Below are positions 4,916 to 15,215 of a stretch of 64,000 nt of DNA, in pieces. The notes below the pieces were generated by a model. It saw only the letters and a list, made by a program, of their open reading frames with translations. It was not told the DNA's origin and did not search any database. Position 1 is the first letter of the stretch; each line of letters starts with the position of its first letter. The stretch comes from an uncultured Oscillospiraceae bacterium (GTDB taxonomy: Bacteria; Bacillota; Clostridia; Oscillospirales; Oscillospiraceae): the NCBI GenBank assembly GCA_934636655.1, contig CAKUAS010000001.1:1-64000 (forward strand). Direction: 5' to 3'. The translations under genes and the position numbers were made by a program.

Positions 4916-6670
4916 TTGGATAATGACATATTGGAGTCAATCTTAATATTCGCCGTGCTTTTTATCATCGCTGTAGTTCAATCTTTCCGTGTTAGCGATC
5001 TGAAAAATGAGATTCGCAAAATGAAGAGCACCCAAAAATACTCTTCGTCTTATTATGAGAAAGCATATTTAAAGTTGCGTGATGAAAAAGATGCTTATGA
5101 AAACCTCGATTCCGATTATGACAAGCTCAAAACTAAATACATGTATCTTGAAGAGAAATGCAAAGATGCTGAAGAGAAGTATAAAAATTTATCTTCCAAG
5201 TACTTGCGGGCGGTTTTCGACGAGCGAATGAAATGCCGCGCTGAATTGTACAAAACTGTTGAGGATTATATAAAGCGCTCGCCGTTTAGTCGGAGCGCCG
5301 TCTTTTCTTCGATAGACGATTATTCCGCGCTGATAAAAAATCCCCGTTTCAAAACAGCCCTGGAGGACGATACCATGCGCCTTGTTACCGTGCCTGAGAT
5401 CAGCGCGAAAGTGCGCGGGCAAAACGGCGGCGTTTATGATGTTTCTCTCGACAGCTGCACATGCATGGATTTTCAGACTCGGCACAAGCCCTGCAAGCAC
5501 ATGTACAGGCTCGCGATTTTCATCGGTGCGCTCGGTGCTGTTGACCAGTCAAAGGTTGATGAAAGCTTCAATGCGTATTATTTGGCCCGCGACAAAGCCG
5601 CCGAGGAGATAGCCGCTCTGAAGAAAGAGCGCGCTCTTGCAAAGCAGGATGCCGAAAAGCGGCTTGAGGCCGAGAAAAAGTATAACGCCGCTTTTAAAGC
5701 TAAGCTCAATAGCAGGGGATATAATACGGTGTGGCTCGCAAATATGTACGCAGACTATTATGATATGTTCAGCGGAGAGCTTATCGACGGACTCAACAGT
5801 CGCATAAGACCGGCCAAATCCACGGCCGCGAAGATCGAGAGCAATTACCGGCGAGAAATGAAGGAGCTCGCCGCCCGTGCCAAGCGCAGCGAAGATATTA
5901 TTTCTCTGTATGAAGCATTTTTCCCTAACCTTTCAGAGCTGTGCGACATGACAGTCGATGATATTCCTCCGAGCTTGGATGACAATGACGAAGCCCCCAA
6001 AACCGAGTATGAGAGTATGCGCAAGTGGCTAAGCCGCTCCGAATACGATCTCCTGCCGACTGATGAAAAGTATCAGCTCGCGCTTGACAACTATAAGCAC
6101 CGCAGGCGCAGCAACTGGGAAGCGGGCATAGACTTTGAGCGCTATATTTGTTACCTCTACGAGCAGCGCGGCTACAGGGTTATTTGCTTCGGCGCGCTCA
6201 ACGGGCTTGCTGATCTCGGTCGAGATCTTTACGCCATCAAGGGCGACGAGGTGTTAATAATTCAGTGTAAGCGCTGGGCAGCGCAGAAGTTGATTCATGA
6301 AAAGCATGTTTATCAGCTGTTCGGCACGGTGACGGATTACAGCATTGATAACCCGCAGCAGGTGGCTAAAGGGCTGCTTATATCAACTTGCGAGCTTTCG
6401 GACAAAGCTAAGGAAGCCGCTGCTCGTGTAGGGATTGAATATCAGCAGAATACGCTTTTCCCCGACTACCCGCTCGTAAAATGTAATATAAACCGCGCAA
6501 GCGGAGAGAAAATATATCACCTGCCATTTGACCAGCAGTACGACACCGTTCATATCGAGCCCGAAAAAGGCGAGTTTTATGCATGGTCTGTTAAGGAGGC
6601 CGAGCGTAAAGGCTTCAGACGAGCGCACCGGCATGCCTTTGGCGGCGAGGCGGCAAGGACAATATCATAA
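4916..6670 (+). CDS. Membrane-anchored SWIM zinc finger / Mrr-type nuclease protein
   Basis: A 584-residue protein from TTG 4916, eight bases after AGGAAAGAGAGGTG. Order of parts: one membrane helix (about 6-24); charged coiled coil (about 28-100); SWIM zinc finger with Cys181-x-Cys183-x9-Cys193-x-His195; second coiled coil (about 215-275); linker; and a C-terminal Mrr-like restriction endonuclease domain (about 400-510) with GRD (Asp437) and QCK (Gln450-Cys-Lys452), the PD-(D/E)XK core of the Mrr family. Mrr domains cut DNA, often modified or foreign; SWIM fingers bind nucleic acid or protein. With its own promoter between repressor and integrase, where lysogens carry accessory genes, it is a candidate anti-phage or superinfection-exclusion protein (inference). 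Confidence 0.8.
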   Translation: MDNDILESILIFAVLFIIAVVQSFRVSDLKNEIRKMKSTQKYSSSYYEKAYLKLRDEKDAYENLDSDYDKLKTKYMYLEEKCKDAEEKYKNLSSKYLRAVFDERMKCRAELYKTVEDYIKRSPFSRSAVFSSIDDYSALIKNPRFKTALEDDTMRLVTVPEISAKVRGQNGGVYDVSLDSCTCMDFQTRHKPCKHMYRLAIFIGALGAVDQSKVDESFNAYYLARDKAAEEIAALKKERALAKQDAEKRLEAEKKYNAAFKAKLNSRGYNTVWLANMYADYYDMFSGELIDGLNSRIRPAKSTAAKIESNYRREMKELAARAKRSEDIISLYEAFFPNLSELCDMTVDDIPPSLDDNDEAPKTEYESMRKWLSRSEYDLLPTDEKYQLALDNYKHRRRSNWEAGIDFERYICYLYEQRGYRVICFGALNGLADLGRDLYAIKGDEVLIIQCKRWAAQKLIHEKHVYQLFGTVTDYSIDNPQQVAKGLLISTCELSDKAKEAAARVGIEYQQNTLFPDYPLVKCNINRASGEKIYHLPFDQQYDTVHIEPEKGEFYAWSVKEAERKGFRRAHRHAFGGEAARTIS

Positions 6671-6683
6671 AGGAGCTCTTGCT

Positions 6684-6854
6684 ATGGATAACGAAACTAT
6701 GGATAAGATACGCGAGCGCATTATCAGGTATGTCGATGAGTACGGCTGGAACTGGGTCACGGTCAGGAAGCAGATAAATGCTTACTTCGGAACGGCTCTG
6801 TCCGCAGAACAGCTCCGCAAATTATATAAGCTTAGCAAAGCGGCGAGGCCTTGA
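6684..6854 (+). CDS. Small protein downstream of the Mrr gene (56 aa)
   Basis: A 56-residue basic helical protein from ATG 6684, with AAAGGAGC upstream, 13 bases after the Mrr-like gene and before a shared terminator; the two therefore form one transcription unit. The sequence IRYVDEYGWNWVTVRKQIN followed by TALSAEQLRKLYKL looks like a compact three-helix domain, possibly DNA-binding. It might be a partner of the nuclease or an excisionase-like protein; nothing in the sequence decides this. Confidence 0.6.
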   Translation: MDNETMDKIRERIIRYVDEYGWNWVTVRKQINAYFGTALSAEQLRKLYKLSKAARP

Positions 6855-6869
6855 GCCTCGCCGCTTTTT
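6837..6869 (+). terminator. Intrinsic terminator after the SWIM-Mrr unit
   Basis: Stem AAAGCGGCGAGGC / GCCTCGCCGCTTT with a five-base loop, followed by a T tract on the plus strand. It includes the stop codon of the small gene and sits back to back with the end of the leftward gene 6,869-6,973. Confidence 0.85.
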
Positions 6870-6973
6870 CATTCCCGGCAGTGCAGCGCGAATATGTATA
6901 TTGTCTGCACATCCTCCGGCGGCATAGTCTCAAGCATGCCGCATATTAATTTTATCAGCTCTTCCCTTTCCAT
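6869..6973 (-). CDS. Tiny protein coupled to the Cro-like regulator (34 aa)
   Basis: A 34-residue acidic helical peptide (MEREELIKLICGMLETMPP at the start). ATG 6973 is seven bases after GGGAGG; an alternative ATG at 6979 overlaps the stop of the regulator gene (ATGA) but is too close to the ribosome binding site. Its position directly behind a small XRE gene suggests a translationally coupled partner. Short, so confidence is moderate. Confidence 0.45.
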   Translation of the reverse strand: MEREELIKLICGMLETMPPEDVQTIYIFALHCRE

Positions 6974-6975
6974 CG

Positions 6976-7176
6976 TCATTCCTCCCAGTAAAACAATGTT
7001 TCAACGTTCACATTCAGTGCCTTCGATAATTGCATGACCGTGTAAATGCTCGGCATCCTCCTTTCCGTCTCAATGTCCGATATGGTCTGCTGTGAAGCTC
7101 CGGCCAGCTCCGCAAGCTGCTGCTGGTTTAAGTGTCTCTTTTGCCGTATTTCTCTTAGCCTGTTCCTTAGTGTCAA
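6976..7176 (-). CDS. Small XRE-family regulator (Cro-like)
   Basis: A 66-residue protein that is almost entirely one helix-turn-helix domain: RLREIRQKRHLNQQQLAELA, then GASQQTISDIETERRMPS and the family-typical LNVNVETLF end. TTG 7176 is used, eight bases after AGAGGT; there is no in-frame ATG nearby. It is transcribed away from the recombinase gene, from which it is separated by about 150 bases. It is likely a regulator of excision/integration or a second switch protein of the prophage (inference from position). Confidence 0.8.
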   Translation of the reverse strand: MTLRNRLREIRQKRHLNQQQLAELAGASQQTISDIETERRMPSIYTVMQLSKALNVNVETLFYWEE

Positions 7177-7325
7177 ATCCTGTACCTCTTGTTTCTATTA
7201 TGTAATAATTCCAGCTTTTTGGATAGCCTTTACTGCTATCTCGGTAAAAAATTATTGCCCATATTACATTATGACGGTAGACAAGCGCCCAAATGCATGG
7301 TATCTTTGCCCAAGAGGTGGTTTTT
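7177..7325. other. Divergent spacer between XRE regulator and recombinase
   Basis: An AT-rich spacer of about 150 bases. It should contain the promoters for both divergent genes and probably a regulator site, but no hexamer pair with correct spacing is convincing. AAGAGGTGG near 7,313-7,321 is the ribosome binding site of the recombinase. Confidence 0.4.
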
Positions 7326-8756
7326 ATGAAAATAGCAGCGGCGTATCTGCGTGTCTCCACGGAGGAGCAGGATGAGTATTCGCTCGATAGTCAGCTAAAG
7401 CTCATCCGCGAATATGCCAACAAGAATGACTATATCGTCCCCGATGATCTTGTTTTTGTTGACGACGGCATTTCCGGCCGCTCCGTCAAAAAGCGCACGG
7501 CGTTTCAGTCGATGATAGCCCAGTCAAAAGAAAAGGACCGCCAGTTTGAGGCGATCCTTTTGTGGAAGTTCTCCCGCTTTGCCCGTAATCAGGAGGAGAG
7601 CATTGTTTATAAAGCGGCGCTGCGCAAGCTCGGCGTGTCCGTCGTATCCATTTCCGAGCCGCTCCCGGAGGGGCCGTTCGCGTCGCTGATCGAGCGAATA
7701 ATAGAGTGGATGGATGAATTTTATTCTATCCGGCTTTCCGGCGAGGTCAAGCGCGGCATGCTTGAAAAGGCCTCGCGCGGCGAGCCCGTGTCTGTCGCGC
7801 CCTTCGGCTACAGCCTCGAGGGCGGAAAACTGGTCCCGTCAGCTGATTCGGCCGTGGTGCAGGGCGTATTTGCCGATTATGCCTCCGGCACGCCCATGGT
7901 GGTCATTGCCCGGTGTCTAGCGGATCGAGGCATCCGCACCCGGCGCGGAAATGTGCCTGACAACCGTTTCGTGGAGTATATGCTCAACAATCCGGTTTAC
8001 ATCGGCAAGATACGCTGGTCGAAAGAAGGCCGCGCCGCTTCCCTGCGGGATTACGATAACGAGAATATTCTGATTTATGACGGGAACCATGAGCCGATAA
8101 TTGACCTTGAGTTGTGGAATGCCGTGCAGAAGCGGCTCGCAGAGACTAAGAATAAATACAGGCACTATGCCAGGAAGAACGAAGCGACGAGATATATGCT
8201 CAAGGGTCTTGTGCGCTGCTCATCCTGCGGCTCGACCCTTGTCATGCAGTCCACGGCATGTCCATCCTTGCAGTGTCACAGCTATGCCCGCGGCGTTTGC
8301 AAAACGTCTCATTCCCTTTCAGTCGCCAAGGCAAACCGCGCGGTCATTGCCGCTCTCGAAAATGCCGTGGAGACGCAGACCTTCAATGTCGAAGTCCCCG
8401 CGGCGAAAAAAAACTCTCCACGCGCGGATTATGATAAGCTCATCCGCATGGAACAGAAGAAGCTCGAGCGAGTGAAAGAGGCCTACGAGAACGGCATAGA
8501 TACTCTCGAAGAATACGCGCAAAAGAAAAATAAGATTCAGGCCGCAATAGCGCAGCTGGAAGCTGATGCTGAAGCAGCGCAGCCCGCTCCGGTGTTCGAT
8601 GCCGCAGCTTACGCAGAGCGCGTGGCCAATGTCCTCGCGCAGGTCAAAGATCCAAGCCTGTCTGAGCAGTCAAAAAACGATGTTCTCCGCTCAATACTGT
8701 CGAAAATCGTCTATGACAAAGCATCTCAGCGCCTGACACTCTATTTTTACACCTGA
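7326..8756 (+). CDS. Large serine recombinase (phage integrase)
   Basis: A 476-residue protein from ATG 7326. The N-terminal resolvase domain has the catalytic serine in AAYLRVST (Ser11) and the arginine-rich KFSRFARNQEE segment. It is followed by the Recombinase domain (about 155-270, with GYSLEGGKLVP), a zinc ribbon (CSSCG, then further Cys residues near 308-330) and a long coiled coil before the C-terminus, the standard order for phiC31/TP901-1/SPbeta-type integrases. Such enzymes join attP and attB without cofactors and need a small directionality factor to excise. It lies at the prophage edge, reading toward the truncated cotJC. Confidence 0.95.
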   Translation: MKIAAAYLRVSTEEQDEYSLDSQLKLIREYANKNDYIVPDDLVFVDDGISGRSVKKRTAFQSMIAQSKEKDRQFEAILLWKFSRFARNQEESIVYKAALRKLGVSVVSISEPLPEGPFASLIERIIEWMDEFYSIRLSGEVKRGMLEKASRGEPVSVAPFGYSLEGGKLVPSADSAVVQGVFADYASGTPMVVIARCLADRGIRTRRGNVPDNRFVEYMLNNPVYIGKIRWSKEGRAASLRDYDNENILIYDGNHEPIIDLELWNAVQKRLAETKNKYRHYARKNEATRYMLKGLVRCSSCGSTLVMQSTACPSLQCHSYARGVCKTSHSLSVAKANRAVIAALENAVETQTFNVEVPAAKKNSPRADYDKLIRMEQKKLERVKEAYENGIDTLEEYAQKKNKIQAAIAQLEADAEAAQPAPVFDAAAYAERVANVLAQVKDPSLSEQSKNDVLRSILSKIVYDKASQRLTLYFYT

Positions 8757-8774
8757 TTTTTTCATATCCTTATA

Positions 8775-8810
8775 TCATATCTTTTTGCCGTTTAGTCCGC
8801 CATATTGCGT
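8775..8810. other. Prophage-host junction (attachment site region)
   Basis: On the minus strand the reading frame matches the CotJC family through ITQYGG and then stops being recognisable (LNGKKI, stop). In family members QYGG is followed by two variable residues, G, E and L. The crossover of the serine recombinase must therefore lie in or next to 8,775-8,805. The exact core needs the partner site at the other prophage end. Confidence 0.7.
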
Positions 8811-8888
8811 GATTATGAATTTTGCAAGCGCCGGATTAGGGTTTGCTATCTTAACTGGATATTGCAGCTTTTTCTGATAAATAAACAT
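8775..8888 (-). pseudogene. cotJC: 5' fragment of cotJC, interrupted by the prophage
   Basis: Thirty-seven codons from ATG 8888, with GGAGG overlapping the end of the cotJA-cotJB gene. The peptide (MFIYQKKLQYPVKIANPNP, then LAKFIITQYGG) closely matches the N-terminus of CotJC, a manganese-catalase-like spore coat protein of about 190 residues. The remaining ~150 residues with the metal ligands are absent and a stop follows six codons after QYGG. The rest of the gene is predicted at the left prophage end. Gene order cotJA-cotJB-cotJC supports the identity. Excision would restore the full gene. Confidence 0.88.
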
Positions 8889-8890
8889 AC

Positions 8891-9334
8891 TCAGCCCTCC
8901 ATTTTCCCGCAGTAATCCCATGGCCAAGGATTTTTAAGCCATGTGTAGCTCTGGGCCTGACTGAGATCCTGCTGGGTCAGTGGGCCATACAGTTTAACAT
9001 ACTTTTCTTTAGCTGTTTTTGATAGGGCAAGAACATTCTTATATAATTCAAACGCTTCTTCGTCATTGCTGTGCGTGTCAAGATACAGCGCCAGTTCATT
9101 AGCGACGAAATCAAGCGCCATGACTTCGCCTAAAGGTGTGCCTGTAAGATCACCGGTATTGACCATGTTCATAAACGGCAGATCGAGGCCCGGAAATAGT
9201 GTTCCGCGGCTGAGTGCCTCGGCATTGCTGTATACAGGCTTTACCGACTGCTGCATCGGCACATAAGCCATTGCAAGCGGCGCGCATGACGGGAGCATGC
9301 CCTCCCTGCAGCCGCAGTTTTTGTTTTCATCCAT
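8891..9334 (-). CDS. cotJB: Spore coat CotJA-CotJB fusion protein
   Basis: A 147-residue protein from ATG 9334 after GGAGGAC. Residues about 20-60 match CotJA (AYVPMQ, then VYSNAEALSRGTLFPGLDLPF). Residues about 68-147 match CotJB (ELALYLDTHSNDEEAF, YGPLTQQDL and the terminal KNPWPWDY). In Bacillus these are two separate genes followed by cotJC, and the products are assembled into the spore coat. Here they are one reading frame. cotJC starts within three bases of the stop but is cut by the prophage. Strong family match. Confidence 0.9.
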   Translation of the reverse strand: MDENKNCGCREGMLPSCAPLAMAYVPMQQSVKPVYSNAEALSRGTLFPGLDLPFMNMVNTGDLTGTPLGEVMALDFVANELALYLDTHSNDEEAFELYKNVLALSKTAKEKYVKLYGPLTQQDLSQAQSYTWLKNPWPWDYCGKMEG

Positions 9335-9349
9335 TAGTGCAGTCCTCCT

Positions 9350-9386
9350 TTGCACCTCATTATATGGGGAGGCATGCGCATATGTG
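9350..9386 (-). promoter_or_regulatory. Possible sporulation sigma (E/K-type) promoter of cotJ
   Basis: On the minus strand CATATAAT (plus 9,359-9,366) fits the -10 consensus CATAnnnT of mother-cell sigma factors. ACATAT lies 13 bases further upstream as a partial -35 match. The Bacillus cotJ operon is transcribed by sigma E. Sequence match only. Confidence 0.45.
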
Positions 9387-9389
9387 AAA

Positions 9390-9422
9390 CATAAGAGCGC
9401 CGTCTGTCAGACAGCGCTCTTA
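9390..9422 (-). terminator. Terminator downstream of ligA
   Basis: Stem AAGAGCGC-GTCTG / CAGAC-GCGCTCTT with one mismatch around 9,391-9,421, directly after the ligA stop codon in the leftward direction. It separates ligA from the cotJ promoter. Confidence 0.7.
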
Positions 9423-9424
9423 GC

Positions 9425-12069
<2,645 letters not shown>

Positions 12070-12099
12070 GAGACCACCCCATGTATTATATGCTCATAT

Positions 12100-13347
12100 T
12101 CAACTGAGCATTTCATTTACGGCCATCATTATTCCGAGCTTGCCGGATTCATATGTTATGCCGCCCTGAACATACAGCGTATACGGCTCGCGCATAGGAC
12201 CGTCCGAGGAAAGCTCGATCGACGAGCCCTGAACAAAAGCTCCGGCAGCCATAATAACAGGAACATTATAGCCCGGCATCTGCCATGGCTCCGGCGTTAC
12301 ATACGAGTCCACCGGTGCACCTGCCTGAACCCCGCGGCAGAATTTCTTCATATTCTCCGCGTTTTTCAGGGTCACCATCTGGATTATATCATTGCGATAC
12401 TCTTCCGGCGACGGGGATGATTCAAAGCCGATCTTTTTCATCATCGCCGAGCAGAAGGTCATGGTTTTTACAGCCTGCGCGACAATGTGCGGAGCCATAA
12501 AAAAGCCCTGGAACAGCAAGCGGTTATTGCCGAGCGTGGCGCCGCACTCGCCGCCGATGCCCGGCGTTGTAAGACGCATAGCCGCATTCTCGACAAGATC
12601 CTTTCTGCCGACTATATATCCGCCCGTAGGAGCAAGGCCGCCGCCCGGGTTTTTAATAAGTGATCCTGCCATAAGGTCAACGCCAAACTCCGTCGGCTCA
12701 TGCTCGCCGGTAAACTCACCATAGCAGTTATCCACCATGACCGTAACGTTTGGCGCAATGCTCTTGACAGCACTGCATATATCGCCTATCTCTTCTGCCG
12801 ACAAGGCTTTGCGGTTATCATAGCCCCTTGAGCGCTGAATCAAAACAGCCGTAACCGTTTTATCGGAAAGCGCGGATTTTATACCTTCAATATCCGGCTC
12901 ACCGTCTTTCAGGTCGATCTGCTTGTAGTTAATACCATAGAACTTGAGTGAGCCATGGCAGTTGCCTTCTATACCGATAGCATTCCTTAGTGTATCATAT
13001 GGAAGTCCGGTGACGGACAGCAGTGTATCTCCGGGTTTAAGCATTGCAAAAAGCGCAGCCGAAAGCGCATGCGTACCATTTACAAAGCCGATGCGGACAA
13101 GGGCTGCTTCGGTACAGAATACCTGAGCATAGACCTTATCGAGTACTTCCCTGCCAAGGTCATCATAGCCGTAGCCGCTGGTTCCCGCAAAGCAGGAGTC
13201 GGATACTCTGTTGTCCTGAAAAGCAGTCATGACCTTGCGGGTATTTATCATAGCAATGCGGTCGATGCGTTCAAACTGCGGCCGGATTTCCGCCTCTGCC
13301 TGATGCGCAAGCTCGTATACTTCCGGTTTTATATCGTTTACATTCAT
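12100..13347 (-). CDS. PLP-dependent methionine gamma-lyase family protein (PF06838)
   Basis: A 415-residue fold-type I PLP enzyme of the family often named 'aluminium resistance protein' (YnbB in Bacillus). The PLP lysine lies in MAGSLIKNPGGG, preceded by the DNCYGEFTGEHEP aspartate region. FAGTSGYGYDDLGRE near the N-terminus is characteristic. The true substrate is not established; a carbon-sulfur or amino acid lyase role is assumed from homology. It begins three bases after murD ends. Confidence 0.88.
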   Translation of the reverse strand: MNVNDIKPEVYELAHQAEAEIRPQFERIDRIAMINTRKVMTAFQDNRVSDSCFAGTSGYGYDDLGREVLDKVYAQVFCTEAALVRIGFVNGTHALSAALFAMLKPGDTLLSVTGLPYDTLRNAIGIEGNCHGSLKFYGINYKQIDLKDGEPDIEGIKSALSDKTVTAVLIQRSRGYDNRKALSAEEIGDICSAVKSIAPNVTVMVDNCYGEFTGEHEPTEFGVDLMAGSLIKNPGGGLAPTGGYIVGRKDLVENAAMRLTTPGIGGECGATLGNNRLLFQGFFMAPHIVAQAVKTMTFCSAMMKKIGFESSPSPEEYRNDIIQMVTLKNAENMKKFCRGVQAGAPVDSYVTPEPWQMPGYNVPVIMAAGAFVQGSSIELSSDGPMREPYTLYVQGGITYESGKLGIMMAVNEMLS

Positions 13348-13350
13348 TCT

Positions 13351-14727
13351 TTAAAGCTCCATAACTATCTGCTTAAAGTATTTGCCTCGCTCCATAAAGT
13401 TCTTAAACTTATCGAAAGCGGCACACGCCGGAGAAAGAAGAACTATATCGCCATACTGTGCAGCACTGGCAGCGGCGAGAACGGCTTCATTAAAATTGTC
13501 TATCTTCTCTATCGGCAGTTTACCGTCGTAGTATTTCGAATTAATGACGGCATCGTATATTTTTTCCGTTGTTGCACCGGTCAGATACAGCTTTTTGACG
13601 TGCAGGCATATTTCATCGCCGAGCTCATCAAAGGGAATATGCTTATCATAGCCGCCGGCAATAAGTATCGGCTTTGTTTTGAGTGCATGCAGACCGGCAG
13701 CCGTGCGCGTGGGGCTTGTGCCTATGGAATCATTAATATAGGTAACTCCGTTTAATACCCTCACCTGCTCAAGACGGTGCTCAACTCCGGCAAAGCTCTT
13801 GGCTACCGCTATGCATGTGTTATCATCAACATAGCCGTCTGTCGCTGCAAAAGCGGCCATGTAGTTTTCGAGATTGTGCGTTCCCGGAAGCTTTATATCA
13901 TCGGCAGGCATAATAAGCTCAGCCTTGCCGCCGTGCACGCGATAGATCATGCCGCCTGCGCAGTAAACGCCGTTCTCGGGCTTAACAGTGCGGCTGAAAT
14001 ACGCTATGTCGGACTTTGCTTTTTCGGCGTAGTATGGTGTAAATTCGTTCTCGTGGTTAAGAACAAGTCTGTCGTGTTCGTCCTGATAAGAAAATATCGA
14101 GCTTTTGGCATCGATATAATCCTGATAATCCTTATGCTTATCAAGATGGTTCGGCGATACGTTCGTTATCACGGCGACATTGGGCTTACAGACCATGCTG
14201 TGCAGCTGGAATGAGCTGAGCTCAAGCACCGCAGCATCGTCTTTTCCCATATCGTCAACATCACACAGCAGCGGCCTGCCGATATTTCCACCGAGATGGA
14301 CGGTATACCCCTGAGCTTTCAGAAGCTCTGATATTATGGTCGTTGTTGTTGTCTTGCCGTCGCTGCCGGTCACGGCAAATATTCTGCAAGGGCAGAGCTT
14401 CATAAAAAGCTCCATCTCCGAGGTGAGCTCCGCTCCGCGGCTTACCGCGGCCTGAAGATGCCCGTCAAACGGCATAAGACCCGGCGTGCGGAAAATAAGA
14501 TCAAAGTCAAGCTTCTCAAGATAGTCCTCGCCGAGGCAGAACTTTGCGCCGAGCCGCGAAAGAGCGATAAACTCATCGCCGAGCTGCCCGGCTGTGCGTT
14601 TATCGCATGCCGTCACGTCGCAGCCGGAGCCGAGAAGCTTTTTTATAAGCGGCGTGTTGCTCACTCCGATGCCGATAACGCCTATGCGTTTGTGCTTTAT
14701 ACTGTTTATATATTCATTTAAGGTCAT
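13351..14727 (-). CDS. murD: UDP-N-acetylmuramoylalanine-D-glutamate ligase MurD
   Basis: A 458-residue Mur ligase that adds D-glutamate to UDP-MurNAc-L-Ala in peptidoglycan synthesis in the cytoplasm. The N-terminal Rossmann-like domain contains VIGIGVSNTPLI; the ATP site is AVTGSDGKTTTTTII; NHLDKHKDYQDYIDAK and the C-terminal GGYDKHIPFDEL follow. ATG 14727 is eight bases after GGAGG; an upstream TTG would lie in the ribosome binding site. It stands away from the usual dcw cluster. Confidence 0.96.
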   Translation of the reverse strand: MTLNEYINSIKHKRIGVIGIGVSNTPLIKKLLGSGCDVTACDKRTAGQLGDEFIALSRLGAKFCLGEDYLEKLDFDLIFRTPGLMPFDGHLQAAVSRGAELTSEMELFMKLCPCRIFAVTGSDGKTTTTTIISELLKAQGYTVHLGGNIGRPLLCDVDDMGKDDAAVLELSSFQLHSMVCKPNVAVITNVSPNHLDKHKDYQDYIDAKSSIFSYQDEHDRLVLNHENEFTPYYAEKAKSDIAYFSRTVKPENGVYCAGGMIYRVHGGKAELIMPADDIKLPGTHNLENYMAAFAATDGYVDDNTCIAVAKSFAGVEHRLEQVRVLNGVTYINDSIGTSPTRTAAGLHALKTKPILIAGGYDKHIPFDELGDEICLHVKKLYLTGATTEKIYDAVINSKYYDGKLPIEKIDNFNEAVLAAASAAQYGDIVLLSPACAAFDKFKNFMERGKYFKQIVMEL

Positions 14728-14801
14728 ACATTTTGCCTCCAATTAACTCCCGTTAGTTTAATATTATACGGCTTTGATCGCACAATGACAAGAAAATTAT
14801 A

Positions 14802-14830
14802 TTGACTTGCGGCCTTGAAGTGGTTAAAAT
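14802..14830 (+). promoter_or_regulatory. Promoter of the RNase P RNA gene
   Basis: TTGACT at 14,802-14,807, a 17-base spacer and TAAAAT at 14,825-14,830, giving a start near 14,837, two bases before the predicted 5' end of the RNA. It is divergent from murD. Confidence 0.8.
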
Positions 14831-14838
14831 ATTTAACC

Positions 14839-15174
14839 GAGTGAGCCGAACGACCGCGGGTGCATTCCGAAAGGAAGTACATGAGGAAAGTCCGGGCTCC
14901 ATAGGGCAAGGATAGCGGGTAACGCCCGCCAGGGGTGACCCTCGGACAAGTGCAACAGAAATATACCGCCGAGAGATCGGTAAGGGTGGAAAAGTGAGGT
15001 AAGAGCTCACTCGTCGCATGGAGACATGTTGACGCTGTAAACTCTATCCGGAGCAACGCCGTGGGAGGACATATGATTTGCCCGATCGTCCTCAGGGGGC
15101 GGCTTGAGCCTGCCGGCAACGGCAGGATTAGATAGATGGTCGTTTAAGACAGAACCCGGCTTACAGACTCACTC
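14839..15174 (+). ncRNA. rnpB: RNase P RNA (bacterial class A type)
   Basis: About 336 nucleotides of the catalytic RNA that trims tRNA 5' ends. Conserved landmarks are GAGGAAAGTCCGGGCTCC near 14,881-14,898, ACAGAAA near 14,954, the GGTAAGGGTGGAAA segment near 14,980 and the 3' AGAACCCGGCTTAC near 15,151-15,164. The termini pair as P1: GAGTGAG at 14,839 with CTCACTC at 15,168-15,174. It is the only clear plus-strand host gene in the window. Confidence 0.96.
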
Positions 15175-15186
15175 ATTGCAATATAG

Positions 15187-15214
15187 GAAAAACCGCCGTG
15201 TCAGGCGGTTTTTC
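15187..15214. terminator. Bidirectional terminator between rnpB and the ArsC-like gene
   Basis: Perfect stem AAAAACCGCC / GGCGGTTTTT (15,188-15,197 with 15,204-15,213) and a six-base loop. The A/T tracts on both sides let it end rnpB rightward and the ArsC-like gene leftward. Confidence 0.88.
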
Positions 15215-15215
15215 T

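Larger units (their letters stand above)
1..8790. mobile_element. Prophage, right-hand part, integrated in cotJC
   Basis: The segment carries a CI-like repressor with palindromic operators, a second small XRE regulator, a large serine recombinase at its right end, a cell wall hydrolase, and many tiny genes without housekeeping homologues. Gene orientation and density differ from the uniform minus-strand host operons to the right. The right boundary lies just beyond the recombinase, inside a truncated cotJC (8,775-8,888); the exact crossover cannot be fixed because the other attachment site is left of the window. No capsid, terminase or tail genes are visible, so they must lie to the left if the phage is complete. 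Confidence 0.9.

Noticed and set aside
8775..8888. The 37-codon frame as an independent small gene
   Set aside because: Its sequence and operon position match the start of CotJC, and it stops right at the prophage junction, so a truncated gene is the better explanation.
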